From Cenococcum geophilum 1.58 (Eukaryota > Ascomycota > Dothideomycetes > Gloniales > Gloniaceae), in the NCBI GenBank assembly GCA_001692895.1, contig KV748193.1:2356001-2420000 (forward strand): a stretch of DNA of 64,000 bases, in the 5' to 3' direction. The notes under the pieces are model-generated. The model was not told the DNA's origin and did no database searches. It was given only the letters and a program-made list of their open reading frames with translations. The translations under genes were made by a program, and so were the position numbers. The stretch's first letter is position 1. Each line of letters starts with the position of its first letter. Positions 1 through 11,809 of this stretch are shown here, piece after piece.

Positions 1-1443
1 ATATTTATAACGCTATAGAGTTATAAGACATCCTATGCCAATATATTACCAAGTCTAAGTTTAATAATAGCTACGCTAGTACTTGCCTACCGCGAGTCTC
101 TCTATATACTCTTAAATATACTCTTAGAAAGAAAGGTATAGTTTAGCACGGATAAAACCCTAAGTAAGTTTAGTATATATACTAACAGGACCGCTATAGA
201 AGCTTTAAATATCGTATATACGTACTAGTACCGTAATTATACTTACCCTAAACTAAACTCTAGAAGCCTCTTTCGCTACTATTTAAATACCTTAGGATAA
301 TCTTCTAGCTTGTAATAACCCCTTACTATATATACACTGGCCTAGATAAGTGCTAATATATATAACCGTAGTAGATATACTATGTCTTTTATAACTTCTA
401 CCTACGCCTACTATTACTCTTACGGGATGCGCGCTACTTTAAGAAAAAGTTCGCTATAGTCGGCTAGGCTAAGATCTGGGAGTGCCTCCTATTTAACTAT
501 ACTAAATTACCTATATTCTGCGCATCGCGAGGTTATAAGTATAGTTCCCTATATACTAGAGGGGAGATACGCGTTATAGTTAAAGGTTAGGTTGTCAGCG
601 TTATCTAAAATAAGTAGGCAGCGCTTTCTGGTATTAGCTAGCTGTCTATATACCTCTTTAACGCTATTAACCCTCTACCTAAGTATTTTTGCGATAATAG
701 TAAAGTCGGACTTTACTATATCTAGGCTGCTAATATCGACCTAGAACACCGCCTAGAACCTAGTAAGACTATTAACTTTACTAGTAATAAGGAGGGAGCG
801 CTTACTCTTATTATATCTTGTTTATAATCTTTAGGCAAACCTTACTCTTCCTTAACCCCCTAAGCCTAGTAATAGTAAAGACTCTATCTTACTAGGAGTC
901 CCCTTATATAGCATCCTTAATATGGGCAAAAAGCTCTATACGCCTAGTAAAGAGGGTATTAGGCCGGCAAAGGACTTTCTAATAGACGTTCTGTATGCTA
1001 TTGTCCTAATTTAGAGGAGGAGACTCTCTATTTACGAAGTTTAAAGTATTATAGCCGCTATATAGCGTTAGTCCTTAGAGGGAATTTACAGCTTATACTA
1101 GCGCGTGGGAGTAGAACAAGGGGCTAGCCCCGCTTATAGCGGGGTATTAGTTTAATAGGTATTAGGCGCGATCCTAGCGGGAGCCTAATAGCGGGCATAC
1201 CCGCGATAGGGATTGTAATATAGATATAGTCTATAGCGATTTCGCGACCTAGTATAGAAGATATAGAGGAATACAGAGGATATGCCCGAGGGAGGCTTAG
1301 CCTATAGTGTATAGCCTTATCACCAACCTCTAGCTACGGCTAACTGTGGCCGCATTACCACGCTAGGCCTCCTACTAGTAGGTAGGTAGCTATATAATAA
1401 GAGCGCGGTTACTACTCTAGGCGCTCGTCTAGTGCGCTGCGTT
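1..1443. repeat. Inverted duplication, left arm (partner 2680-4121)
   Basis: Position x here pairs with position 4122-x on the other strand. I checked this at both ends and at the internal palindromic block 1121-1130 / 2992-3001, and no indel is needed. In a hand-aligned 60-base block (1081-1140 against 2982-3041) there are eight differences and all are transitions. Confidence 0.93.
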
Positions 1444-2596
1444 GTAGTATAAGTTTATTTCGTATTAATTAAATCTACTTTCTTAGCTAACTGAAGTTCT
1501 AGGTATTCGTTCCCCTACCTATCCGCAGGTCTTATAATACGTTCTTTACCAAAACCAACCCATAATTTTAAAAGCCCAGCGATGCGGTTATTAGCCTCTC
1601 GTTAGCCTCCACTAGTCTTACATTATTAACGTCTACCTACGAGCTTTCTATCTAACTGTTTAGCGTTGCCCGAACTAGTACAAAACCATTATTTATATCG
1701 CCCGCGAATTTCGTCATATTCCTATAATCGGCATTAATGCTACAACTCTTATAGCCCCGTAAAACAGCTAATTTACTCTTAATAATCTTGCCTACTATAG
1801 GCATCTATAGCTCTTTATAGAAACACATTATCTATATATTAATATCTAATCAGAGCAGTATTTACTAGAATTCCTCTCCAATTCTTCGCAGATCTATAGC
1901 CCCCCGGTTAAAAGTTACGATAATCTCTCTATTTATTGCTCTAAAATTACTAGAGAACGTCGTTAAGAAGGATTCCTAGCTTACTAGGCTTGATCTATAA
2001 TAGGGTATACCTATAAATATAATTCCTCCCGTATTATTAATTATGCTATATACCTCTCTTAACGCATCACTCCGTAGAAGCGCCTACTTATAGACTAACC
2101 TATTAAGGCTATATATAATAAACAGGATTGGATTATAAGATCCCCATTTACGTATATAACTAAGTTAAAACTCTAGTAACTTGCTATAATTGTAAAGTCT
2201 ATTATTACTTGCCGTATCCCATATATGGATAACGTTTGCATTATATCCAAACGTTATAATTCGTGCGGTGGGTAACGCTTATGGTAGAAGGTCTTAAGGC
2301 CAATATATCCCGTTAGAGTGCGTCTATATAGTTTTATAGTTTCCTATTAAGCTATATATAAACATAATGCTTATTATAGGTTAGTCTCTTATATACTTAC
2401 GGTGGGAGCTATATCTATAAGTGACGTACTTAATAGAAGAATCGGGGGGGTCTGTAAGGACCTTTATTTTAAGAGGGCCGTAGGTAAAATACCTAGAAGT
2501 GTAAGTAATATTTAAAGCTTTATAGTCGGCTGCTTACCTATTAGGCTGGAGTGGGTTTAGTAAAACCCCGGTCTTATTAACATTAGTACTTACCAT
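1..2596 (-). pseudogene. NLR-type STAND protein relic, left copy: alpha/beta-hydrolase + NB-ARC (3' end beyond window)
   Basis: The minus strand reads from an ATG at 2596 as a DUF676/SERAC1-like alpha/beta-hydrolase domain. Motifs include RIITFGYNANV, PILFIIYSLNRLVYKQALLRSD-like text (Ser kept, GHSLGG degraded), GGIIFIGIPYYRSSLVS and NADYRNMTKFA. A linker and an NB-ARC module follow at about 1080 to 1, with the glycine-rich loop GLGG*G near 815-860 and the Walker B-like LLILDNADN block. Stops fall at Trp/Gln positions. In fungi this architecture belongs to STAND NTPases related to programmed cell death and non-self recognition. The P-loop Lys-Thr is lost. Bases 1-1443 are the left arm of an inverted duplication with 2680-4121. 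The C-terminal TPR part should lie left of the window. Family assignment is firm; exact exon structure is not. Confidence 0.85.
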
Positions 2597-2679
2597 GGAA
2601 TTCCCAAAGAACTTTTTAAGGAACATTGCGAAAGAGCTTAGTTAAGGAGGTAGGTAGGCGTAATAGTTACAATTTTATA

Positions 2680-4121
2680 ACGTAGCGCACCAGATAAGCG
2701 CCTAGAGTAGTAACCGCGCTCTCGTTATATAGCTGCCTGCCCACTAGTAGGAGGCCTAGCGCGGTAATACGGCTATAGTTAGCCGCAGCTAGAGGTCGGC
2801 AATAAGGCTACACACTATAGGCCAAGCCTCCCTTAGGCGCATCCTCTGCATTCCTTCGCATCTTCTATACTAGGTCGCGAAATCGCTATAGACTATATCT
2901 ATATCACAATCCCTATTGTGGGTGTGCCTACTATTAGGCTCCTATTAAGATCGCGCCTAATACCTACTGGGCTAACACCCCGCTATAAATAGGGCTAGCC
3001 CCTTATTCTACTCCTACGCGCTAATATAAGCTATAAATTCCCTCTAAGGACTAACGCTATATAGCGGCTATAATACTTTAAACTTTATAAATAGAAAGTC
3101 TCTTCCTCTAGATTAGGATAATAGCATATAAAATGTCTATTAGAAAGTCCTCCGCTAGCTTAACACCCTCTTTACCAGGTATATAGAGCTTCTTGCCCGT
3201 ATTAAGGATGCCATATAAGGGGACTTCTAGTAAGATAGAGTTTTCGCTATTACCGGGCTTAGGGGGTTAGGAAAGAGTAAGGTTTGCCTAAAAATTATAA
3301 ATAAGATACAATAAGAGTAAGCGCTTTCTCCTTATTATTAGTAAAGCTAATAGTCTTACTAGGTTCTAGGCGGTGTTTTAGGTTAATATTAGCAGCCTAG
3401 ATATAGTAAAGTCTAACTTCACTATTATCGCAGAAATGCTTAGGCAGAGGGTTAATAGTGTTAAAGAGGTATATAGATAGCTGGCTAATACCAGAAAGCG
3501 CTGCCTACTTATCTTAGATAACGCCGACAACCTAACCTTTAACTATAACGCGTATCTCCCCTCTAGTATATAGGGAACTATACTTATAACCTTATAATAC
3601 GTAAAATGTAGGCAATTTAGTATAGTTAAATAGGAGGCACTTCTAGATCTTAGCCTAGCTAACTATAGCGAACTTTTTCTTAAAGTAGCGCGTATCCTAT
3701 AAGAGCAATAGTAGGCGTAGGTAGAAGTTATAAAAGACGTAGTATATCTACTGCGGTTATATACATTAGCACTTATCTAGGCCGGTATATATATAGTAAG
3801 GGGTTATTATAAGCTGAAAGATTATTCTAAGGCGTTTAAATAGTAGTAAAAGAGGCTTTTAGAGTTTAGTTTGGGGCAAGCATAATTACGGTACTAGTAT
3901 ATATATGCGACATTTAAAGCTTCTATAGCGGTCCTATTAGTATACGTACTAGACTTACTTAGGGTTTTATCTATACTAAACTATACCTTCCTTCCTAAGA
4001 GCATATTTAAGAGCGTATAAAAAGGCTTGCGGTAGGTAAGTACTAGCGTAGCTATTATTAAACTTAGACTCGGCGATATATTAGTATAGGATATTTTATA
4101 ACTTTATAGCGTTATAAATAT
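2680..4121. repeat. Inverted duplication, right arm (partner 1-1443)
   Basis: Reverse-complement partner of the left arm, separated from it by about 1.24 kb that carries the hydrolase domain of the left gene. The outer end of the left arm is cut by the window edge, so the duplication may be longer than seen. Confidence 0.93.
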
Positions 4122-5080
4122 AACGGGCAATAAGACTAGGCTTGACGTTCTTAACAAATAGCACGTATTATAGTTGCCTGCATTTATTGGCGTGAAAGAT
4201 AATATATAGGATATATACTATCTTAATAAAGCAATCTATCTACTATCTTTACTATTGCTAATTACAAGGACGGAGTAAGATAGCGCGAGTGGACTATTTA
4301 TATATCCGCTAGTATACGCGTAGGCAAAAGACTGCTAAAGTAAGGAGGCTAGGGAAGCTAGTTAACTAACAGCGGGTAGTATTATTACGCTTACTGCGCG
4401 TAGATTACTAGGGCGTGTATAAGTAGAGCATACTATCTAGGTATATATCCAATCGTAGGTAAATAAGAAGACTAATAGCGATATATTATATGGTAGGCAA
4501 AGAGACGTAATAGCGCTAGTATAGAGCTATAGCTAGATGCTAGTTTAGATATAAAACGACGCACGGCTTAATAGCCTTCTTAAAGCGGTATTTTAGGAAG
4601 TTAGGTTAAATCCAACTTGGCTAGAAGGCTTTTTAGTGCCGCTATATTACCTTTAGGCATAGAGCTATTATCTTAATAAGAAGTTAAAGGCGGCTATAGA
4701 GCTAATAAAGCGTGTTATAGGGATATAGTAGGAGACTCTTAATAGAAGGCATGGAAATAAACTATTAGCAGAGCATCTATTAGGTATTGCCTATAATAAA
4801 AATAAGCAGATTAATAAGGCGGTGTTACTGCTAGAGCACGTAGTTATAATAGGTGAGAAGGTATTAGCGGAAGACTACCCCTTTTAACTGGCGTTATAGT
4901 ATGAACTCGCGGAAGTATATAGAGCAGACGGACGGGTTAAGAAGGTGGTGTCGCTGCTAGAGCACGTAGTGGTAGTAAAAGAGAAAGTCTTAAGGGTTGA
5001 TTATCCTTTTTAACTTGTATTAGAACGGAATCTTATATATTAATAGGCAGAACTAATAGCTAACTTAAGCTTAACTTAAC
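2680..5080 (+). pseudogene. NLR-type STAND protein relic, right copy: NB-ARC + TPR, N-terminal domain missing
   Basis: Plus-strand counterpart of the left NLR copy. A glycine-rich loop (GLGG) lies at about 3255-3290, the RWLLILDNADNLTF-type Walker B block at about 3480-3550, and winged-helix-like sequence runs through about 4130. Several TPR/kinesin-light-chain-type repeats with the LLEHVV core follow between about 4680 and 5010. Stops are TAG/TAA at Trp/Gln positions. Upstream of 2680 the sequence belongs to the other copy on the opposite strand, so this copy has no alpha/beta-hydrolase domain and was probably truncated when the inverted duplication formed. It ends into AT-rich sequence near 5080, with no clear natural stop. 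The TPR tail would have been the sensor half of the protein (family knowledge). Confidence 0.85.
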
Positions 5081-5174
5081 CTATAATCCCTCTTTCTTCT
5101 AGATTCTTTTAAGGTAATTTAGACCTTTATCCGCTGCTTTTTAATAGGTTTCATAGTTATAGTTTAGTGTTATA

Positions 5175-5895
5175 GTTAGGGCAAGATGCGTAAGTATACT
5201 TATAAGTTAAAGCAGCGGTTAAAACGATAGTGGTATATTATATCGCCACTGCTAGCAGGGAGGATAGCCGACCTACACCAGCCCTACCCTTATAAGGTGG
5301 CGAATTCTATAGCCGTTTTCAGAGAGTTAAGTTAGTTAACCAGACGCATAGCTAAGGTTAAGTTAAATTACAAGGCTATGGGCCTACTTACTAAGACTCC
5401 ATACAGCTACAGGCTTAGACTTACTTAATTAATATAAGTAAATTACTTCCTAGATATTACGTGGAATGTGTGGGGTTATTTTACACTAGCCGGAATTAGT
5501 AATTGCTTTAATTAAAGGTAGTAACCCGCGTAGCAACCTTATATAAATTTGCGTACTATAGTAGATATAAGGCTAATAATAACTTCCTAATATTATAACG
5601 AAGTTCTTAGGCTCGGATAAGACCCTATTATAAGTTTTATAAGTAGTAAGAGCTTAATAGTGGTGCTATAGTAAAGGGATATTATTACGCTCTAAAAGGA
5701 GGCTCTCTATAAATAAGGCGCGAAGGCGATAATATAAGCGTAATTTATAGATATAAAGGGTCTTGAATATTGCAGAGTAGCTATATATAACTATAGTAAA
5801 GCACGATATATGCGCAGAGTTATAGTTGCTTAAAGTTAAAGTACCCCTTATATTTTCCGGTACAGTAGGTTTTCCGCGACGTAAGGACGGACATT
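5175..5895 (+). repeat. Interspersed repeat family R, copy 1 (R1+R2 joined)
   Basis: This noncoding unit has two parts. R1 (about 5175-5425) recurs at 12428-12680 and, inverted, at about 8500-8990. R2 (about 5460-5895) recurs at about 20790-21258 and, inverted, at 5900-6345 and 25395-25814. R1 and R2 flank the pogo transposase in the 12-21 kb copy but are joined directly here. I infer an internal-deletion derivative of that element. The R2 outer end carries a terminal sequence beginning at the AAAGTACCCC motif. Confidence 0.75.
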
Positions 5896-5899
5896 ACTT

Positions 5900-6345
5900 T
5901 GACTTTAAGTAACCCGGTTTCTTCGCATACGTTAATAGTTGCTACAGTTCTGTAGTTATAAATTATATACTATAGCTATTTATAAACATCCAAGACCTCC
6001 CACCTAAAAATTACGTTTATATTGTTACCTTTACGCTTAAGTTATAAAGAACCTTCTTTTCGCGTATAATAGTGTTCCTTTACTACAGTACTACTTATAA
6101 GCTCTTACCACTTACAACACTTATAGAGAGGTGTTATCCGAACCTAAGAGCCTTATAATAGCGCGGTAAGTTATCACTAGCCTTATATCCGCTATGGCGC
6201 CTAAATTTATACAAGGTCGCCACGCTAATTAGTACCTTAGCTAGTGCTAAATAGCCCCACACATCCCACGTAATTATCGCGGTGTAATTTACTTATAGTG
6301 GCTAATAGATCTATGGCTATATGGAGCCTTTCCTTTATTGCAGAC
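5900..6345 (-). repeat. Repeat family R, copy 2 (inverted R2, abuts copy 1)
   Basis: Reverse-complement copy of R2 plus the R1-R2 junction. It begins a few bases after copy 1 ends, so 5460-6330 is roughly a head-to-head palindrome centred near 5897. The terminal repeat that should separate the two is present once only. Bases 6346-6900 hold no gene that I can recognise. Confidence 0.72.
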
Positions 6346-6924
6346 GCTTGGGATATATAAAAATCCGACTCTAAAATAAAGTATATATTACTACCTTAGC
6401 ATATCCGGAGGCAGCAACACAGCTTAACTTAGAGTCTCAACGTTAAGCAATCATCTTAATAATAATTTATTGATTAGCCTCGAATCCATTAATCTTTATA
6501 ATTAAGATGTGCTATTATATTAATTAATTATTCTACTATAAAAATTGCAGAGCTTTGCCTCGTCATATTTAAGACGTTCGAAAATAAAATGAGTGCGAAA
6601 AGGCTAAAGAAAACGGGTATTATTGCCCTAATACTTCTCCAGCCAAAGACCTAAGCGGGAATATAATTATAACTAGGTCCTCTAAACGACCTAGTGACTG
6701 CCCAGAATATCTACCTCTAACCATCTAGGTGAGTTAGGGGAAGATATTAGCTACGGACGTTGCTAATATATATTATTAAAGTAATCTCTAGCGCTTTATC
6801 TAGCCTATAAATGGAATTAAGGAAACAACGGTTAGGAAGAAAGGAAACAAAATTAATTAGCGGCTAAAAAGAGTGTGGAAACGGTATATGCGTGGCTCTT
6901 TAATAGTAGCGACTATTTAAATAG

Positions 6925-7660
6925 TTAGCTTTTATAGCTTAGCCAAAGAATTAAACATACCCTCTAATTTTATATCTTAAAGGGCTTCTTCTGCAGTCGT
7001 ATAGCGCTGTATCTAACATCCTATAATTATATTCCTAAAGATAAAAACAGATTCTAGATTAAGATAGCGACCCTCAGAAAAAGCAGTAGATATTTCATAG
7101 TTAGGTAGATCCTTATATAGCTTCAAGCCAGTCATTATCTTATAAGTAGTAGAGCCGAGGGCAAAAAGCTCGGTCTTTGTTAAGATATCTTCGCTAAGAA
7201 GTTTGTGACTAGTCTTATAATAGACGAGTAATAAATAGTCGTCAATGGCCAATCTGGTGAAATCACCCAGCTACATATTGAGATTATTATTAAGGAAAAT
7301 GTTATTATATAATATATCGCCATAGAATACGCTTCTTAAATAGATAAACCACATAGTATTAAAAAGTTGTTTAACCTAACAAAGCCTAAGAGAAAGTGGA
7401 ACCTATTTTTGTCTTGCAACGTATTACCTAATAAATATCTAGCTCGCAAACTATAAGATAATAACATTTTCCAAGACGCCAAAATATTAAACGATGCCGC
7501 TGTGGTCGTGACTAAGACGCTAATAGATAAGCTTCTTCCGTTCTAAGAAGTGCGATTTCAACAGCCCGAAGAACTTAATAACGGCATTAAGACGCGTAAT
7601 AATCGCCGTAACACCTACGCTAACTAGATCCTTAACATCTAAACTAAGTAGCTATTATAT
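6925..7660 (-). pseudogene. Protein kinase-like domain relic
   Basis: Read on the minus strand, a eukaryotic-kinase-like fold can be followed. There is an N-terminal part ending near GIV*YFG, a catalytic-loop equivalent YGDILYNN at 7301-7324 (HGD/HRD-type in relatives), a DFG equivalent LGDFT at 7256-7267, then an activation/P+1 segment TELFALGSTTYKIMTG and a C-lobe segment ISTAFSEGRYLNLES. Stops replace Gln/Trp codons. The length of about 240 codons matches the small single-domain kinase-like proteins that are multicopy in many Pezizomycotina (family knowledge). The start codon is not identified. The Phe/Tyr in place of the catalytic-loop His fits RIP damage. Confidence 0.75.
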
Positions 7661-7689
7661 AATAGACTCCTATATCTTCCTCTACAATG

Positions 7690-8490
7690 TCCCTAATAGA
7701 ATTAACTAGCGATCGCTCGGAAAGATAATATAGCGCCTAGTACAATCGACTTAAAGAAGAGGAAATGAGGTCGGTCGGAGAGGAGGTATAAGGTTAGTAT
7801 AAAAGGAGTAGTTAAAGGTGAGGCGTAATAGGGGGCGCTAGGATAAGAATAATAATCTTTAAAAGGAAAGGTTGTGCTTAGTATCTTCTTTCTATAAGCC
7901 ACTAATTAGCGAAGCTACGTGTTAAGAGAAAGCACCTAACTTTATAGTAAAGCGCAGATAGCAGATAGAAATGGAGTTATGTTAAGAGGACGGGTTAAAG
8001 GCGTTAAGAGGTAAACGAGGAGCAAGTATAGGCAGGCAGAAGGGCGCAGCGCGAAGGGTTTAGGGAAGCGACACCGGCAATAATGTAAATGCCGGCCCCA
8101 ACGTAAAGGGTAAGGCTTGTTGACGTTCCCAGTCTGCGAGCAGACGTATACTGCTACAGACGCGATCAACAGTGCTGTTAGTCGCTGACGGAGTTAGAGA
8201 GCGGTGGTGGAGGTAAGATAGTTAAGGTAACGGCCTAAAAATGTAGCTATATGTCTACGGTTAGGCGTATAAAGGGGTGTTAATGCGGTCTATTGAATGC
8301 TGTATACTATGAGCCGCTCGCATTTCATCGCACGCGTTTAAGAGTCGTAGGCGGGTGCGAAAGAATAGTACGCGTTATAGGACACTCTGCATTAGCTATA
8401 ATGGCCGTCGCTACTAGAATACGTGCTAGCGCGATTGAAAAGGTCTATGCGCAGCTATAGGCTAGGTAATAATATGCGGAATATACGGGG
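7690..8490. other. RIP-light, CpG-rich intergenic island, no gene recognised
   Basis: This stretch keeps many CpA and TpG dinucleotides and is visibly richer in G+C than its flanks, especially 8040-8420. Short open frames exist on the minus strand but do not look like proteins I know. It could be the upstream region of the kinase relic or a single-copy remnant that escaped RIP. Confidence 0.5.
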
Positions 8491-8499
8491 AAGTTCCGC

Positions 8500-8990
8500 A
8501 CTAGCTAGGACTAATTATCACAGCGTAATTTACTTACAGTAGCTGCCACACCTATAGCTGTATAAAGTCTTAGCAAGCGCGCTAGCCTTAGCCTTATAGC
8601 CTTATAATTTAACCTCTAACTACTAACTTAAACTCTATAAAGATACTTACGGAATTCGCCACCTTATATATATATGTATATATATATATATATTCTATTA
8701 TAGCCATACACTATTTAGGGTATAGGCCGTTATAGAGCGCTAACTAAATACTTCCTGCTATTAATATACTTGCTCTAGTTTAGAAGCTAACTATAAGAAC
8801 TATATATCTATTACCTAACACCTTGCCACCTTATAAGGGTGTAGCTAGAGCGGGTCGGCCGTCCTCCCTACTTATAGTGGCGACATCTAATGCCAAATTC
8901 CTTTTATTACCGGTATATATTATTTATAAGTATGCTTACGCCCTAGACCTTCTTGCTAATACTTACCAAAACGCTAACCTCTTTTAGCAA
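8500..8990 (-). repeat. Repeat family R, copy 3 (inverted R1) with 156-bp insertion
   Basis: Inverted R1 with part of the R1-R2 junction (about 8500-8580). It is interrupted between two direct copies of gccaccttata at 8658-8668 and 8825-8835. The inserted DNA starts with a (TA)n tract (about 8664-8695). The other R1 copies have the site uninterrupted. Confidence 0.72.
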
Positions 8991-9451
8991 GACCTTTATA
9001 TTATATAAGCTGATTAATCCATTATATAAACAGATTATAATTAGATAATTATTTAGGACCGAGATAAAATTCAGCCTTACTACCTAAATTTAGACGTAAC
9101 CTCTCAAACAGAGATCATTCTCTAGGTGCCTTTCCTTCTCCGTAAAGTCGTTCCCCTATAAGTTTCCGCTAATTAGAGTTTTGCTTACCTTATCCAGAGC
9201 TAACACAAGCCAAAATGATTTGGAGAAATTAGATATGTTATCAACCTATAAAATACATCCTATTTAGCTTCGCTAAAAGGACTAGTCTTTTTAAGCCAAT
9301 TAGGCGTCAATATATATACATAGAAGATTTGCCAAACTTCTAATCGGACAGTCATTTCGCATCTCTGCTTCAAAAAACGACCCCTTAAGCGAAACGCGAT
9401 AAATGCCGAATTTACGACAAGCGCCCTAAAACCGCGAAATCGCATTTAGCA

Positions 9452-11809
9452 ATGCGTCTTATCAATATAGAGACATTTAAGTTAGAGGAGTTTTTAGGCG
9501 ACGCAGTCCCGCCGTATACTATATTATCTCATACCTAGAGAGCCGATAAAGAAGAGGTGTCTTTCCGCGATATAGAGAACGGAAATGTTCAAAAAGGCAG
9601 GACTCTGCCAGTCAAGTTAGAGGGATGCTATAAACAAACCAAGAAAGATAGATTTGGGTATACTTAGATTAATACCTATTATATTAACAAGACCAACGCC
9701 GTAGAACTTAGTAAGGCTATTAACTCCATGTTTTAATGGTATAGAAATACCTCCATTTACTATACCTATCTTTTAGACGTTTTTGCTAGGGATAGTCCTC
9801 AGGACCCAGGTTCTAAATTCTTCTCCAGTCGTTAGTTCTAGCGAGGATAGACTTTACAGGAGCTTCTGGCTTCCGAGCAGCTACGCTTCTACAACATAAC
9901 GTAGTCTTTCCTCGGAACGAAGAGCGAGATATCTATTGTAATCCAAAAGATTATAGGTATACCCCGTCTATTCCTCCTAGGTTAGGTAGCGTTAGATAAA
10001 GCGAGTATAGCACAACGTATATCCTAGGCTGCGAAAAGGGTCACCAAAAGAAAGGAAGATATTGCGTACTGCCTCCTTGGAATCTTCGGCGTAATAATAC
10101 CGATAATCTATAGTAAGGGCGGCCAGGCCTTTAAGAGGCTACAGGAGGAAATAATGAAAGGTACTAAAGACAATTCTATCCTAGCGTAGGGCCTCAACCT
10201 AGTAAAATCAATACTAAGGAATTTAACGAAAGTCTCCGGGGGTTATTTAGCAACCGCTTTAGCAGACTTCGCAAAGTATGGACATATTGTTTTAAGAGAA
10301 CAATACAACGCGCCTATAAATTTATTCGAAATTTCTAGCGGCTGTCTCCGCGTACATCTCCTATTATGCACGACTTCAACTAGCGATATATATAGCCTAC
10401 TTAATTGCGGCCCACAGCACAATACTAAACAAGTCGTAGGAATCCCACTTAACAATGCTATATCCGACAAATCATCCAATAAGTACATCAGACCGCAAGG
10501 ACGTTACTCAGTCTTACTTTCTAAAAGTATATCAGATATTTTAAGCAAGCTCATTTATATCTAGAAGCAGAGCCAAAGTATTATAAATATGATAAGAAGT
10601 TGGCGATACTGGTTCTATATTAAGGAATCTATTAATACTAACCTAGATCTAATCGACGTTTATCCCTAGGCTCGTTAGTAGGACCGTGCCATAATTTTAA
10701 CGGCAAACAATTTAGACGGAAATACCACAGAACGATCTTTGGCTTAATTCCGTACAAAAAGTAAAGAATCTCTTAACATCGTAGTAATACTTAAATTTAA
10801 GGTGCAGAAATCGGAGGTATAAGCTCGATGCTATATTATAACATCTTCTAAAAACACCCCTTTAGAGAATTTATTACGGAAACTCATTTTTATAAGACCA
10901 AAAGAATTTACGAGGCAGATCGCTTGTAATGGTACACTAAACGTCTACGTAACTATAAAATAAGAGTCGATTACGGGACAGCTAATATTTATTATTAGGC
11001 TAGCTACACTACCTAATACACTAAGGGTCACTATTGATATAACCTTGGAGCCGCTATTATGGGCGGCTAAAAATAGACACGCGGCTGCCGTAAAGCTGCT
11101 ACTTAAGAATAGTGCCGATATCGAGTCTAAGGATAGCAAAAGTGGATAAACACTATTAAACTTAGCCTTAAGCGAAGGCTATGTTGAAGTGGTCAAGTTG
11201 CTTCTTAAGAAAGACGCTGACATCACAACCGCAAGTAAGAGTGGATTGACGCCATTGAACTCGGCCTTAAATAAAGGCCATATCAAAGTAGTCAAGTTGC
11301 TTCTTAAGAAAGACGCCGACATCATAACCGCAGACAATAATAGATGGACACCATTATACTTAGCCTCAGTTAATGGCTATATTAAAGTAGTTAAGTTGCT
11401 TCTTAAGAAAGGCGCCAACATTACAGCTATAAACAATTATAAATAGACACCATTAAACTCGGCCTTAGATAATGGCCATATTAAAGTAGTTAAGTTGCTT
11501 CTCGAGAAAGGCGCTAATATTATAACTGCAAACAATAATAGATGGACACTATTATACTCGGCCTTAAATAAAGGCCATATTAAAGTGGTTAAGTTGCTTC
11601 TTAAGAAAGGCGCCAACATTATAACCGCAAACAATTATAGATGGACACCATTAAACTCGGCCTCATATAATGGCTATATTAGAGTAGTTAAGTTACTTCT
11701 TAAGAAAGGCGCCGACATCACAGCCACAAACAATTATAGATGGACACTATTGAACTCGGCCTCAAATAATGGCCATATAGCCGTCATTAAGCTGCTGCAA
11801 TCTATATAA
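9452..11809 (+). pseudogene. HET-domain protein with C-terminal ankyrin repeats, RIP-inactivated
   Basis: From ATG 9452 to the stop at 11807-11809 the frame holds without net indels (786 codons). It is broken only by TAG/TAA/TGA, mostly at Trp, Gln or Arg. The N-terminus is a heterokaryon-incompatibility (HET) domain: MRLINIETF start, AILSHTW equivalent (TILSHT*), the cluster ending RFGYT*INTYYINK, and SR*F*RG*TLQELL, all in HET order. A middle region of about 250 codons is unassigned. About seven to eight 33-residue ankyrin repeats fill 11050-11800, with core VVKLLLKKGADI. HET proteins trigger cell death after non-self fusion in fungi. The repeats are very alike, as in other fungal fast-evolving recognition repeats. 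The gene is dead unless the stops are sequencing artefacts. Confidence 0.92.

Noticed and set aside
9260..10488. Minus-strand open frames within and upstream of the HET-ankyrin gene
   Set aside because: Shadows: the plus strand carries the recognisable HET domain, and the part upstream of 9452 has no recognisable protein.
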